Part shown: one piece after another, positions 1-7,288 of the stretch
Position numbering within the stretch: the first letter of the stretch is position 1
Layout: each line of letters starts with the position of its first letter
Source: Patescibacteria group bacterium
Lineage (GTDB): Bacteria; Patescibacteriota; Minisyncoccia; UBA6257; HR35
Assembly: GCA_025060085.1 (NCBI GenBank)
Contig: JANXCM010000008.1
Span: 1-20,159 of the forward strand
DNA: 20,159 bases
Reading direction: 5' to 3'
The notes under the pieces: model-generated
The model's input: only the letters and a program-made list of their open reading frames with translations
Databases searched by the model: none
What the model was told of the DNA's origin: nothing
Program-made: the position numbers and the translations under genes

Positions 1-24
1 AAAAAATATTTTAAAAAACAATAT

Positions 25-46
25 ATAGAACTTCCAAAAGTTCTAT
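25..46 (-). terminator. Hairpin, possible terminator of the first cysteine-rich gene
   Basis: A perfect 9-bp inverted repeat (ATAGAACTT at 25-33, AAGTTCTAT at 38-46) encloses the 4-nt loop CCAA. Read on the minus strand, it lies about 50 nt beyond the stop of the cysteine-rich gene at 98-226. It is followed after 6 nt by a run of six T and, further on, another T run, as in an intrinsic terminator. On the plus strand A residues follow it, so it is a poor terminator in that direction. It could instead belong to a gene left of the window. Confidence 0.45.
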
Positions 47-97
47 TAAGTAAAAAAAATATAATTAGATAATCTATTTATTATAAGAGTTTGATTT

Positions 98-226
98 TTA
101 TTCTTCTTCTGACATATCATCATCATTATCAATTTCACAAGTGCAACAATTTTCGCAACCTTTACAATATTCACAAATAACCTCTGACAATTCTTTGCAA
201 ATTTCGCAAACTTTTTTATCTTCCAT
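98..226 (-). CDS. Tiny cysteine-rich acidic protein (copy 1 of 3)
   Basis: This 42-residue frame runs from ATG (226-224) to TAA (100-98). It has eight cysteines, at 7, 10, 18, 21, 24, 27, 28 and 30: a CxxC pair, seven residues, then C-x2-C-x2-C-x2-C-C-x-C. The tail is strongly acidic (EIDNDDDMSEEE). There is no signal peptide or membrane segment. Two other genes in the window, at 4788-4976 and 13567-13698, share the C-x2-C-x2-C-x2-C-C core, which is the main evidence that this short frame is real. The core contains CxxCxxCxxxC (C18, C21, C24, C28), the ligand spacing of [4Fe-4S] ferredoxins, but zinc, copper or disulfide chemistry is equally possible. The start follows an A-rich leader like that of other genes here. 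I recognise no named family. Confidence 0.75.
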   Translation of the reverse strand: MEDKKVCEICKELSEVICEYCKGCENCCTCEIDNDDDMSEEE

Positions 227-409
227 TTTTAATTTTTATCAAAAAAATTTTTTATCAATTAATTAAAATAAACCGACTTTATTAATTTATAATTATAAAC
301 AAAATTTTATAAAAAATCAACAAAGTAAATATTTATTGTATAATCTAATTTATCAATAAAAAAATACATAATTTGAATAATTTCATTTTTCATTTAAAAA
401 TAAATTAAA
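227..409. other. Divergent intergenic region
   Basis: This is a 183-nt gap between the divergently transcribed cysteine-rich gene (minus) and the VKOR gene (plus). It is almost pure A+T and contains no open frame I would support. It holds the plus-strand promoter candidate at 317-344. A minus-strand TATAAT (297-292) could serve the cysteine-rich gene with a leader of roughly 60 nt. Confidence 0.6.
317..344 (+). promoter_or_regulatory. Candidate promoter for the VKOR gene block
   Basis: A consensus -10 hexamer TATAAT lies at 339-344, with TCAACA at 317-322 (four of six matches to TTGACA) and a 16-bp spacer. A transcript would start near 351 and have a leader of about 60 nt before the ATG at 410. 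In DNA this AT-rich, isolated -10 matches are common, so confidence is moderate. Confidence 0.45.
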
Positions 410-1360
410 ATGGAAATTTTAATTATCATATTTTCTCTATTGGGCGTTTTTATCTCTTGGTACATAGATTTTCATAAAAAGACAAATAAAAAACTTGTTT
501 GTCCTTTAAGGGCCGAATGTGAACCAGTAATTCATAGTCCTTATTCAAAATTTTTAGGAATCAAATTAGAACAATTAGGGATATTTTATTATTCTTTAGT
601 TTATATTTTTTATTTTTCCTACTTATTTTCAAAACACACTCTTCCTATTTTTGAATTTATCTTTTTTAATTTCTCTTTGCTTGCTTTTCTTTTTTCAATT
701 TATTTAACCTTTATCCAAATTTTTAAATTAAAAAAATTATGTAGCTGGTGTTTAATGTCTGCTTTTACCTCTTTTATGATATTTTTTCTCTCATATTTAA
801 ACTTTAGAGATAGTTTAGTTTTTATTTCTCAATTATTTAAAGATATTTCTATTTTCTCTCATGCTCTATTTTCTGGAATAGGTTTAGGAATAGTTATAGT
901 AGTTGATTATCTTTTTTTTAGATTCTTGAAGGACCGCAAAATAGACGAAAAAGAAAAAGAAGTATTAGATTATCTTTCTGATTTTATTTGGTTAATTTTG
1001 GGTTTAATAGTTGTTACTGGATTTTTTATTTATCTATCTGATATGGAAAAATACCATAATTCAGTAAAATTTCAATTTAAAATGTTAGTGGTAGGAATTA
1101 TTATTCTTAATGGTTTTTTATTGAATCTGTTTGTCTCTCCTAAATTAATAGATTTAGATTTAGAAAATCTACCTTCTTTAAAAGAAAAATTGGCTATAGC
1201 TAGTGGAATAATTTCTATATCATCTTGGTTTTTGTCTTTCACCTTAGGAAGAATAAAATATATTTCTTACGCATTATCATCATTATTATTTACCTATTTT
1301 GTTATTTTACTTATATTTATTTTAATTGGATTGTTTATATTTAGAAAATATAGAATTTAA
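410..1360 (+). CDS. VKOR-family disulfide-forming membrane protein with an extra C-terminal membrane domain
   Basis: The N-terminal half (about residues 1-130) is a vitamin K epoxide reductase/DsbB-like domain. It has the loop cysteine pair C31 and C37 (CPLRAEC), the downstream S-P-Y-S-K-F-L-G-I segment typical of bacterial VKOR, and the active-site CSWC (C111, C114) at a helix end. Such proteins oxidise a periplasmic or extracytoplasmic thioredoxin-like partner and pass electrons to quinone. From about residue 145 a second hydrophobic unit of about five membrane segments follows, with His151 and a W-L-I-L-G-L-I-V-V-T-G stretch. I do not recognise this unit, and its length (316 residues against about 150 for VKOR alone) marks a fusion. 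It opens a tight plus-strand run; the next gene starts 26 nt downstream. No dedicated DsbA-like partner is visible in the window. Confidence 0.85.
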   Translation: MEILIIIFSLLGVFISWYIDFHKKTNKKLVCPLRAECEPVIHSPYSKFLGIKLEQLGIFYYSLVYIFYFSYLFSKHTLPIFEFIFFNFSLLAFLFSIYLTFIQIFKLKKLCSWCLMSAFTSFMIFFLSYLNFRDSLVFISQLFKDISIFSHALFSGIGLGIVIVVDYLFFRFLKDRKIDEKEKEVLDYLSDFIWLILGLIVVTGFFIYLSDMEKYHNSVKFQFKMLVVGIIILNGFLLNLFVSPKLIDLDLENLPSLKEKLAIASGIISISSWFLSFTLGRIKYISYALSSLLFTYFVILLIFILIGLFIFRKYRI

Positions 1361-1386
1361 CATATTAATTAATTCAATCTGAAATA

Positions 1387-2340
1387 ATGAGAATAGCTTT
1401 TATCGGCAAGGGCGGTAGTGGAAAGAGCACCTTATCGGCTTTATTTATTGATTATTTAATTAAAAATAATAAAGATATTAAAGTTTTAGCTATTGATGCT
1501 GATTTAAATATTCATTTAGCTCGTTATTTAGGATTTAAAGAGATAAAAAAAGAAATATATCTTTCAAATCACAGTAATATTCAAGAAATAAGAAAATATT
1601 TAAGGGGAAATAGTAAATTTATAAAAGATATTTCTGAATTCCAAAAGACCACACCACCATCTTCTGGGTGCAATTTGATTACCTTTGAAGAAAATGATTA
1701 TATTTTACAAAATTTTTCAATTAAAAAAGATAATTTGTATTTGATGGTGGTAGGTACATACCAAGAAGAAGATATTGGAGTAGCATGTTATCATATTAAT
1801 TTATCAATATTCGAAAATATTTTATCCTTTTCTAAAGAAAATAATAATATTATCGTAGCAGATATGGTAGCAGGTATTGATTTTTTTGCTAATACATTTT
1901 TTCAACAATTTGATATTTTTGCTTTGGTGGTAGAACCTAATATTGGAAATTTAAAAATATATGAACATTTAAAAAAATTAGCTATAGAATCAGAAATATT
2001 TGATAGAATAAGAATAATAGGTAATAAGGTATTTAAAGAAAATGATAAAAAATTTATTTTGGAAAATTTTGATAAAGAAAAAATTTTAGGATTTATCACC
2101 TTTGATGAGTACCTATATAATTTCAACTTCGAAGAAGAGGGTATTAATTTTGATAAAATAAACACAGAGAATCAAAAAGTTTTTCCGATAATATTAGAAA
2201 ATATTAAAAACAATAAAATTGATCCAAATATAAGAATCAAAAAAATTCAAGATCTTCATCTTAAATATATTTCTAGAGATTCTATTAAAAAAAGATTTGG
2301 TGACCTTTCTTATCAAATAGATTATAGTTTTAAGTTTTAA
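1387..2340 (+). CDS. CooC/MinD-like P-loop ATPase (metallocluster maturation type)
   Basis: The N terminus carries a deviant Walker A, GKGGSGKST (residues 7-15), with the second signature Lys of the SIMIBI/MinD class. IDADLN (36-41) follows, where CooC proteins have (V)DADPN. DMVAGID (159-165) and VVEPN are the switch and specificity motifs typical of CooC, the ATPase that inserts nickel into carbon monoxide dehydrogenase. CooC normally has a Cys-x-Cys metal site in GCYCP context. Here the equivalent segment reads GVACYHINLS, leaving one cysteine (C134). At 317 residues it is longer than the usual 250-270, with an extra C-terminal tail. No CODH or nickel enzyme is present, so the client is unknown. 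It lies between the VKOR gene and the cysteine-synthase fusion, suggesting a thiol or metal role by association only. Confidence 0.78.
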   Translation: MRIAFIGKGGSGKSTLSALFIDYLIKNNKDIKVLAIDADLNIHLARYLGFKEIKKEIYLSNHSNIQEIRKYLRGNSKFIKDISEFQKTTPPSSGCNLITFEENDYILQNFSIKKDNLYLMVVGTYQEEDIGVACYHINLSIFENILSFSKENNNIIVADMVAGIDFFANTFFQQFDIFALVVEPNIGNLKIYEHLKKLAIESEIFDRIRIIGNKVFKENDKKFILENFDKEKILGFITFDEYLYNFNFEEEGINFDKINTENQKVFPIILENIKNNKIDPNIRIKKIQDLHLKYISRDSIKKRFGDLSYQIDYSFKF

Positions 2341-2361
2341 TTTGCTAAAAATTTAAACAAT

Positions 2362-3792
2362 ATGGAAAATAATAATAATTTTTTTAGAGGCGAAAATTCT
2401 ATTTTAGATTTCATCAATCCTGAAAATTATTATACTCCCTTGATAGAATTACCATCTAAAATTAATCCATATAAGAAAGATAATATAAATATTTTTATAA
2501 AACTTTCTTGGTTTAATCCTTTATTAAATATTAAACTTATTCCAGCTTATTGGATGATAAAAGAAGCAAAAAAAGATGGTTTTATAAATAAAGGCTATAA
2601 TCTCATCGAAGCAAGTTCTGGAAATATGGCATATTCTATTCAAATCCTCTCTAAATTTTTTGGAGTTAAAAAATTCATTGCTTTAGTTTCTGAACAAGTA
2701 TCTGAGGGAAAGAAAAAAGTATTAGAAATATTTGGTGTTAAGTATAAGATCAGGAAAGAAGACATATGTCCTGACCCTAATGATCCAAAAAGTAGCATAA
2801 ACATAGCTAAAAAATTTAGAAATAAAAAAAACTGGTATAATTTAGGACAATATGATAATCCTAATAATTATTGGGGCCATTACTTTATAACTGGAAAGCA
2901 AATTTATGAACAGTTAAATAGAGATATAGATTTAGTTTCTATCGGCTTAGGTACAACAGGAACTTTAATAGGTGTATCTAAGTATCTAAAAGAAAAAAAT
3001 AAAAATATAAAGATAATAGGGATAATTAGAAATAAAAATAATTTAGTTCCAGGAGTAAGAACTTTAAATCTTCTTAAAGAAATTCAATTTAAATGGGAAG
3101 ATTATTTGGACGAAAAAATTTTCGTAGATACTAAAAGTTCTTATAAATGGAGTTTAAAATTAATTAGATCGGGAATATTGGCTGGTCCAAGCACTGGATT
3201 TGTCTTAGCTGGTTTAATTAAATATATAAAAATTAACTATAAAAATATTAACTTAAATTTTTTAGAAAAAAAGGGATATTATAATTGCGTTTTTGTTTCT
3301 CCTGATACTTTTTTACCTTATATAGACGAATACTTTGAGATTCTAAATATAAAAAAATCTAAAAATAAAATAAATTTAATTAGTAAAAATAATTATCAAA
3401 ATAATATTAAGATAAAAATAAATAAAAATAGTATTAAAATAAAATCATTAGAAGTTTTAGACATTATTAAAAATAATAAGTTCAAAAAAGGAGATTATAT
3501 TTTTATAGATATAAGAAATCCAATAAGATTTAAACATTCTCATATTCCCGGAAGTATTAATATTCCTTATGAAGAGATTATTAGTAATGAAAAAAATTTT
3601 ATAGATAGGTTCAAAAATAAGAAAATAATATTAATTTGTGAAGTAGGAATTAAATCTGAAAATTTAGTTTATTTTTTAAAAAGTAAATATAGAAATTTAA
3701 AAATTTATTATCTTGAAGGAGGAATAAGTAAATGGTCTATTAAAAACTATCCAAGAGAAGGATTAGTATGTGATACCTTATTAAAAAAATAA
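2362..3792 (+). CDS. Cysteine-synthase-like PLP enzyme fused to a rhodanese domain
   Basis: Residues about 20-330 form a fold-type II PLP enzyme of the cysteine synthase/cystathionine beta-synthase family. It has the candidate PLP lysine K58 in FNPLLNIKLI, the substrate loop EASSGNM (83-89) and the phosphate-binding loop GLGTTGT (195-201). Residues about 365-470 are a rhodanese domain with IDIRNP, the H-I-P-G-S-I-N-I-P motif and an active-site loop starting at C426 (CEVGIKSE). The first domain would make cysteine or a related thiol from an activated serine; the second would move sulfane sulfur as a persulfide. The usual S-x-K-D-R around the lysine is changed to N-I-K-L-I, so the substrate may differ from O-acetylserine. 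It starts 21 nt after the ATPase and ends 2 nt before the antiporter, indicating co-transcription. Confidence 0.85.
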   Translation: MENNNNFFRGENSILDFINPENYYTPLIELPSKINPYKKDNINIFIKLSWFNPLLNIKLIPAYWMIKEAKKDGFINKGYNLIEASSGNMAYSIQILSKFFGVKKFIALVSEQVSEGKKKVLEIFGVKYKIRKEDICPDPNDPKSSINIAKKFRNKKNWYNLGQYDNPNNYWGHYFITGKQIYEQLNRDIDLVSIGLGTTGTLIGVSKYLKEKNKNIKIIGIIRNKNNLVPGVRTLNLLKEIQFKWEDYLDEKIFVDTKSSYKWSLKLIRSGILAGPSTGFVLAGLIKYIKINYKNINLNFLEKKGYYNCVFVSPDTFLPYIDEYFEILNIKKSKNKINLISKNNYQNNIKIKINKNSIKIKSLEVLDIIKNNKFKKGDYIFIDIRNPIRFKHSHIPGSINIPYEEIISNEKNFIDRFKNKKIILICEVGIKSENLVYFLKSKYRNLKIYYLEGGISKWSIKNYPREGLVCDTLLKK

Positions 3793-3794
3793 AA

Positions 3795-4772
3795 ATGGAT
3801 CTAATATTTTGGCTGATAATTTTTGTAATTTCAATTTTTGCCTTAATTAAGGGTTCAGATATTTTAATTGATAAATCAGAGAAAATAGGATTAGCTATTG
3901 GTCTTTCTCCTTTTATTGTTGGCGTAACTATTGTTGCAATAGGAACATCTTTGCCTGAAGTGGTTTCGTCTATTTTTGCTATTATCAAAGGAGTTTATGA
4001 TTTGCCTGTAGCTAATGCTATTGGTTCCAATATTTTCAATATTTTAGTTATTGTAGGATTATCAGCTATTGCAGCCAAAAGACTAGTTGTAAGTAAAAAT
4101 TTAATAGATTTAGATTCACCTCTTTTAGCAATTAGCACTGCTATCGTTTTTTTTACTTTATGGGATAAAAAAGTTAGTCAAGTAGAATCTTTAATTATGT
4201 TTTCAACTTATTTAGTTTATGTTATATACACTATCATTCACAAAGATGAAAAAGAATTGATAGAAGAAAAAACATCTTTTGAAATAGAAAAATTGGAAAG
4301 AGAAAAAAATTTTTCAAAGCCTAAACTAAACTGGAAAGATATCTTCTTTCTTTTTCTAGGAATAGGATTATTGACCTTAGGTGCTGAGTATCTTATTCAA
4401 TCGATAAAAAAATTATCTCAAATACTAAACATTGCCACTGGAGTAATAACTATCACAGCTGTAGCAGCAGGAACATCTTTACCGGAAGTATTCGTTTCTG
4501 TAAAAGCTGCGAGACAGAAAAAGTCTGAAATAGCGTTAGGAAATATTTTTGGTTCAAATGTTTTTAATGGATTCATGGTTATAGGTTTACCGGGAATTAT
4601 TTCTTCTTTAACAGTTGATACTCAAACATTTAATATTGGAATTCCTATGTTAATAATTTCAACTTTTCTTTTTATTCTCTCCGGTATATCTAAAAGAATA
4701 TATATTTGGGAGGGTATATTTTATATCGCTTTATATATTCTATTTATAGGAAAAATATTTAATATATATTAG
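3795..4772 (+). CDS. Calcium/sodium (cation) antiporter, CaCA family, YrbG-like
   Basis: This 325-residue polytopic membrane protein has the two inverted alpha-repeats that define the CaCA superfamily: G-T-S-L-P-E-V-V-S-S in the first half (about residues 51-60) and G-T-S-L-P-E-V-F-V-S in the second (about 227-236). Each is followed by a G-S-N-I/V-F-N segment (A-I-G-S-N-I-F-N and I-F-G-S-N-V-F-N). These acidic and Asn/Ser residues form the cation pocket. A charged cytoplasmic loop (about 150-185) separates the two five-helix halves. The protein would exchange Ca2+ or a similar cation for Na+ or H+ across the cytoplasmic membrane. It is the last gene of the four-gene plus-strand run. Its stop faces the convergent cysteine-rich gene 15 nt away. 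Confidence 0.93.
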   Translation: MDLIFWLIIFVISIFALIKGSDILIDKSEKIGLAIGLSPFIVGVTIVAIGTSLPEVVSSIFAIIKGVYDLPVANAIGSNIFNILVIVGLSAIAAKRLVVSKNLIDLDSPLLAISTAIVFFTLWDKKVSQVESLIMFSTYLVYVIYTIIHKDEKELIEEKTSFEIEKLEREKNFSKPKLNWKDIFFLFLGIGLLTLGAEYLIQSIKKLSQILNIATGVITITAVAAGTSLPEVFVSVKAARQKKSEIALGNIFGSNVFNGFMVIGLPGIISSLTVDTQTFNIGIPMLIISTFLFILSGISKRIYIWEGIFYIALYILFIGKIFNIY

Positions 4773-4787
4773 TTTAGATCTTACTTT

Positions 4788-4976
4788 TTAATTATCAAAA
4801 AAATTAAATAAATCTTCTACCAAACTTTCTCCCTTATTATTTTCTCCCTGACAATCACAACACTTAAGACAATTATTACATTCCTCACAAAATTCAGATG
4901 AATTTTTATTAGTTTTGCAATTTTTACAAAAGTTTAAATTGCTTTCCTCTGATTTTTTAAAGAAATTAAACGTTAT
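4788..4976 (-). CDS. Small cysteine-rich acidic protein (copy 2 of 3), no canonical start codon
   Basis: The open frame runs leftward from an in-frame TAA at 4997-4995 to the stop at 4790-4788. Eight cysteines are arranged CxxC, nine residues, then C-x2-C-x2-C-x2-C-C-x-C, matching the copy at 98-226, and the tail is acidic (ending EDLFNFFDN). No in-frame ATG, GTG or TTG precedes the cysteines. I place the start at ATA (4976-4974), giving 62 residues, because a TATAAA box lies 10 nt upstream, the spacing seen before other genes here. ATA at 4985 or 4991 is also possible. The gene may use a rare start, have lost its start, or contain a sequence error. The preserved cysteine spacing argues against a long-dead gene. 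It is convergent with the antiporter gene. Confidence 0.55.
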   Translation of the reverse strand: MTFNFFKKSEESNLNFCKNCKTNKNSSEFCEECNNCLKCCDCQGENNKGESLVEDLFNFFDN

Positions 4977-5054
4977 TCTAAATATATTTATATCTTAATA
5001 TTTCAACTTTTAATTATTATTTTCTTATTATCAACTGAAAATATCTATATTTGT

Positions 5055-5060
5055 TATAAA
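5055..5060 (+). promoter_or_regulatory. Candidate -10 box of uvsE
   Basis: TATAAA lies 12 nt before the first ATG of uvsE (5073), in the otherwise featureless gap after the minus-strand cysteine-rich gene. No convincing -35 box is visible. If used, it gives a leader of only about 5 nt and would drive the UV-repair and carotenoid run. Confidence 0.35.
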
Positions 5061-5072
5061 CAATTAAAATAA

Positions 5073-6023
5073 ATGAAAGGTTATAATTATATAAAATTAT
5101 GCAAATTCAAGATGAAATTTAATAAAGAAATAGGCTTAGGTTTTATATGTTCTACCTATAAATCTGAACTGTCTACAAACCATTCATTAAAATTAAAAAA
5201 TTTAAATAAAAAAAATTTATTGAGTGTTTTTCAAAAAAATATAGTTGATCTTATAAAGCTTCTTCAATTGAGTAATAATTTAAATTGCTCCATTTTTAGA
5301 TTAGGAAGCCAATTTATTCCATTTGCTAGTCATCCTAAATTTAATAGAAGTTGGTTAAAAGAAATAAAATCTATAATTAAAGACTACTTACCCGAAATAA
5401 AAAAATTCGAAATTAGAATAACAATGCATCCAGGCCAATATGTAATTCTTTCAAGTGAAAATAAAAATTTAATTAAAAGGTCTTTAGATGAACTAAAGTA
5501 TCACTTTTGGGTATTAGATAATTTAGAACAAGATGAAAATGGTATAGTTGTAATTCATTGTGGTGGCACTTATGGCGATAAAATTAAATCTTTAAAAAAT
5601 ATTATCAAAAACATATCTCAAAATAAATGGTTATTAGAAAGATTAGCTTTAGAGAATGATGAAAAAATATACTCGGTAAGTGATGTTATGATTGTTTGTC
5701 AAGAATTATTATTACCATTAGTTTTTGATTATTTCCATCATAAATTGCTAACAAGTGATTTTAATTTTTTAGAAGTAATAAATACTTGGAAGGGAAGAAT
5801 ACCAGAATTTCACTTATCATCAAGATCTAATAAGGGTAATAAATTTTCACATGGAGACTATATCTTAAAATCAGATTTTATAGAGTTTATAAATTTTTTA
5901 TATACTAACATACCTTTTGAAAAAAACTTAAAGATTGATATTCTTTTAGAAGCAAAGAAAAAAGAATTAGCCCTTAAAAAATTATTAAAATCACTTAAAG
6001 ATGAAAAGTATTTATTGGTTTAA
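5073..6023 (+). CDS. uvsE: UV damage endonuclease UvsE/UVDE
   Basis: This TIM-barrel, metal-dependent endonuclease nicks DNA 5' to UV photoproducts and starts light-independent repair. Family landmarks in order: G-F-I-C-S-T-Y and the STNHSLKLKNL segment (34-44), F-R-L-G-S with F-A-S-H-P (75-88), ITMHPGQY (H119, Q122), V-I-H-C-G-G (H162), L-A-L-E-N-D-E (E194), V-F-D-Y-F-H-H (D219, H222, H223), E-F-H-L-S (H247), H-G-D-Y (H260) and L-L-E-A-K-x-K-E (E293). Together these cover the expected three-metal ligand set. The length of 316 is normal. The first ATG (5073) has the A-rich upstream context of other starts. ATG 5112 (Met14), just before the conserved N terminus, is an alternative. Its 3' end overlaps the photolyase start by 23 nt in another frame, so translation is probably coupled. 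Confidence 0.93.
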   Translation: MKGYNYIKLCKFKMKFNKEIGLGFICSTYKSELSTNHSLKLKNLNKKNLLSVFQKNIVDLIKLLQLSNNLNCSIFRLGSQFIPFASHPKFNRSWLKEIKSIIKDYLPEIKKFEIRITMHPGQYVILSSENKNLIKRSLDELKYHFWVLDNLEQDENGIVVIHCGGTYGDKIKSLKNIIKNISQNKWLLERLALENDEKIYSVSDVMIVCQELLLPLVFDYFHHKLLTSDFNFLEVINTWKGRIPEFHLSSRSNKGNKFSHGDYILKSDFIEFINFLYTNIPFEKNLKIDILLEAKKKELALKKLLKSLKDEKYLLV

Positions 6024-7287
6024 AAGGGATTTAAGAGTGGAAGATAATAGAGCTTTACAATATTGTTTAAAAGAATCAAAAGAAGTTTATCCTATATTTA
6101 TTTTTGATGAAGATATATTGAAAAAATTAAATGCTTTTGATAACAGATTATATTTCTTAAAACTTCTTGTTGAAGATTTAGCAAAAAAAATAAATTTAAA
6201 TATTTTCTATGGAAAAACTGGAAAAGTCTTTGAATATTTGATAGAAAAAATAAAGCCTAATAAGGTTTATACTGCTGAATCTTTGACTTGGGAAGGAGAA
6301 AATAGAGTTAAATTAGTTAAAAATATTTGTCAAAAAAGAGGTATAGATTTAACAGAAATTTTTGATAATTTTTTAACGGATCCAAGAAAAATTGAATATA
6401 CGAAAATTTTTACTCATTTTTTTCGAAAATGGCTAAGTAAAATAGATAACCTTGAGATTGCTAATAATTATGAATTAATTAAAAAAACTAAAAAAATTAA
6501 AAGTGAAAATTTTTTATTGCCTGATAAAATCGCAAAAATAAAACCAACAAATAATTTTTACTGGACTTTAGATTTTTTGGAAAACAGACTAAAAGATTTT
6601 AATTTTAAAAATTATCATAAAAATAGAAATTTTCTATTTATAGATGGAACATCAAAATTATCACCCTACATAAGATTTGGCGTTATTTCAATTAGGAAAT
6701 TGTTCAACAAAGTAAAAGATCAAAGTAGTAGTTTTATCTCGGAATTAGCTTGGAGAGAATTTTGGTATCATATAAAGCATTATTTTCCAGATTTTAAAAA
6801 TTTGGAATTTCAGGGAAAAAGAAGAAATCTTAAATGGGAAAATGATCAAGAGTTTATTAAAAATTTCGAAGAAGCTAAAACAGGTCATCCAATAATTGAT
6901 GCTGCCATTGTTCAATTAAAAACTGAAAACTGGATGCATAATCGAGCAAGAATGATTGTTGGTTCATTTTTAACTAAAGATTTATTAATTGATTGGAGAA
7001 TAGGAGAAAAATTTTTTTCAAGATATTTAATAGATTATGATGAAGTGGTAAACACTGGTAATTGGCAATGGGTAGCTTCAGTAGGACCGGATCCAAAAAC
7101 GTTAAGAATATTTAATCCTATTCTTCAAACTAAAAAATTTGATCCTCAAGCCTTGTATATTAAAAAATATTTACCCCATTTAGAAAAATATTCGCCTTCA
7201 GAAATTATTAATCTTAAAATTGATTATTACGAGCCTATCGTTAAACATCAAGAAAGAATTAAAATAATAAAAAGTTTTTATAGATGA
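6001..7287 (+). CDS. phr: Deoxyribodipyrimidine photolyase (class I cryptochrome/photolyase family)
   Basis: This 428-residue FAD enzyme uses blue light to split cyclobutane pyrimidine dimers. The N-terminal Rossmann antenna domain opens with YWFKRDLRVEDN. The C-terminal catalytic domain carries TSKLSPYIRFG (217-227), ELAWREFWYH (248-257), TGHPIIDAA (294-302), W-M-H-N-R-A-R-M (311-318) and D-Y-D-E-V-V-N-T-G-N-W-Q-W (345-357). The last includes the residues around the flavin N5 and the photoreduction tryptophans. Length and motifs fit a CPD photolyase better than a cryptochrome, but the antenna cofactor cannot be told by eye. The start lies inside the 3' end of uvsE. The next gene begins one base after its TGA stop, so dark and light UV repair are made from one transcript. 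Confidence 0.94.
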   Translation: MKSIYWFKRDLRVEDNRALQYCLKESKEVYPIFIFDEDILKKLNAFDNRLYFLKLLVEDLAKKINLNIFYGKTGKVFEYLIEKIKPNKVYTAESLTWEGENRVKLVKNICQKRGIDLTEIFDNFLTDPRKIEYTKIFTHFFRKWLSKIDNLEIANNYELIKKTKKIKSENFLLPDKIAKIKPTNNFYWTLDFLENRLKDFNFKNYHKNRNFLFIDGTSKLSPYIRFGVISIRKLFNKVKDQSSSFISELAWREFWYHIKHYFPDFKNLEFQGKRRNLKWENDQEFIKNFEEAKTGHPIIDAAIVQLKTENWMHNRARMIVGSFLTKDLLIDWRIGEKFFSRYLIDYDEVVNTGNWQWVASVGPDPKTLRIFNPILQTKKFDPQALYIKKYLPHLEKYSPSEIINLKIDYYEPIVKHQERIKIIKSFYR

Positions 7288-7288
7288 A

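Noticed and set aside
1902..2165. Antisense 87-codon frame inside the CooC-like gene
   Set aside because: It is the complementary shadow of a well-supported gene, low-complexity Ser/Leu/Ile-rich and without motifs.
3717..3735. Shine-Dalgarno-like GGAGG followed by ATG
   Set aside because: It lies inside the rhodanese domain, and the ATG opens a frame of only a few codons.
3740..3988. Antisense 82-codon frame across the rhodanese/antiporter junction
   Set aside because: It covers two strongly supported genes on the other strand and shows no family features.
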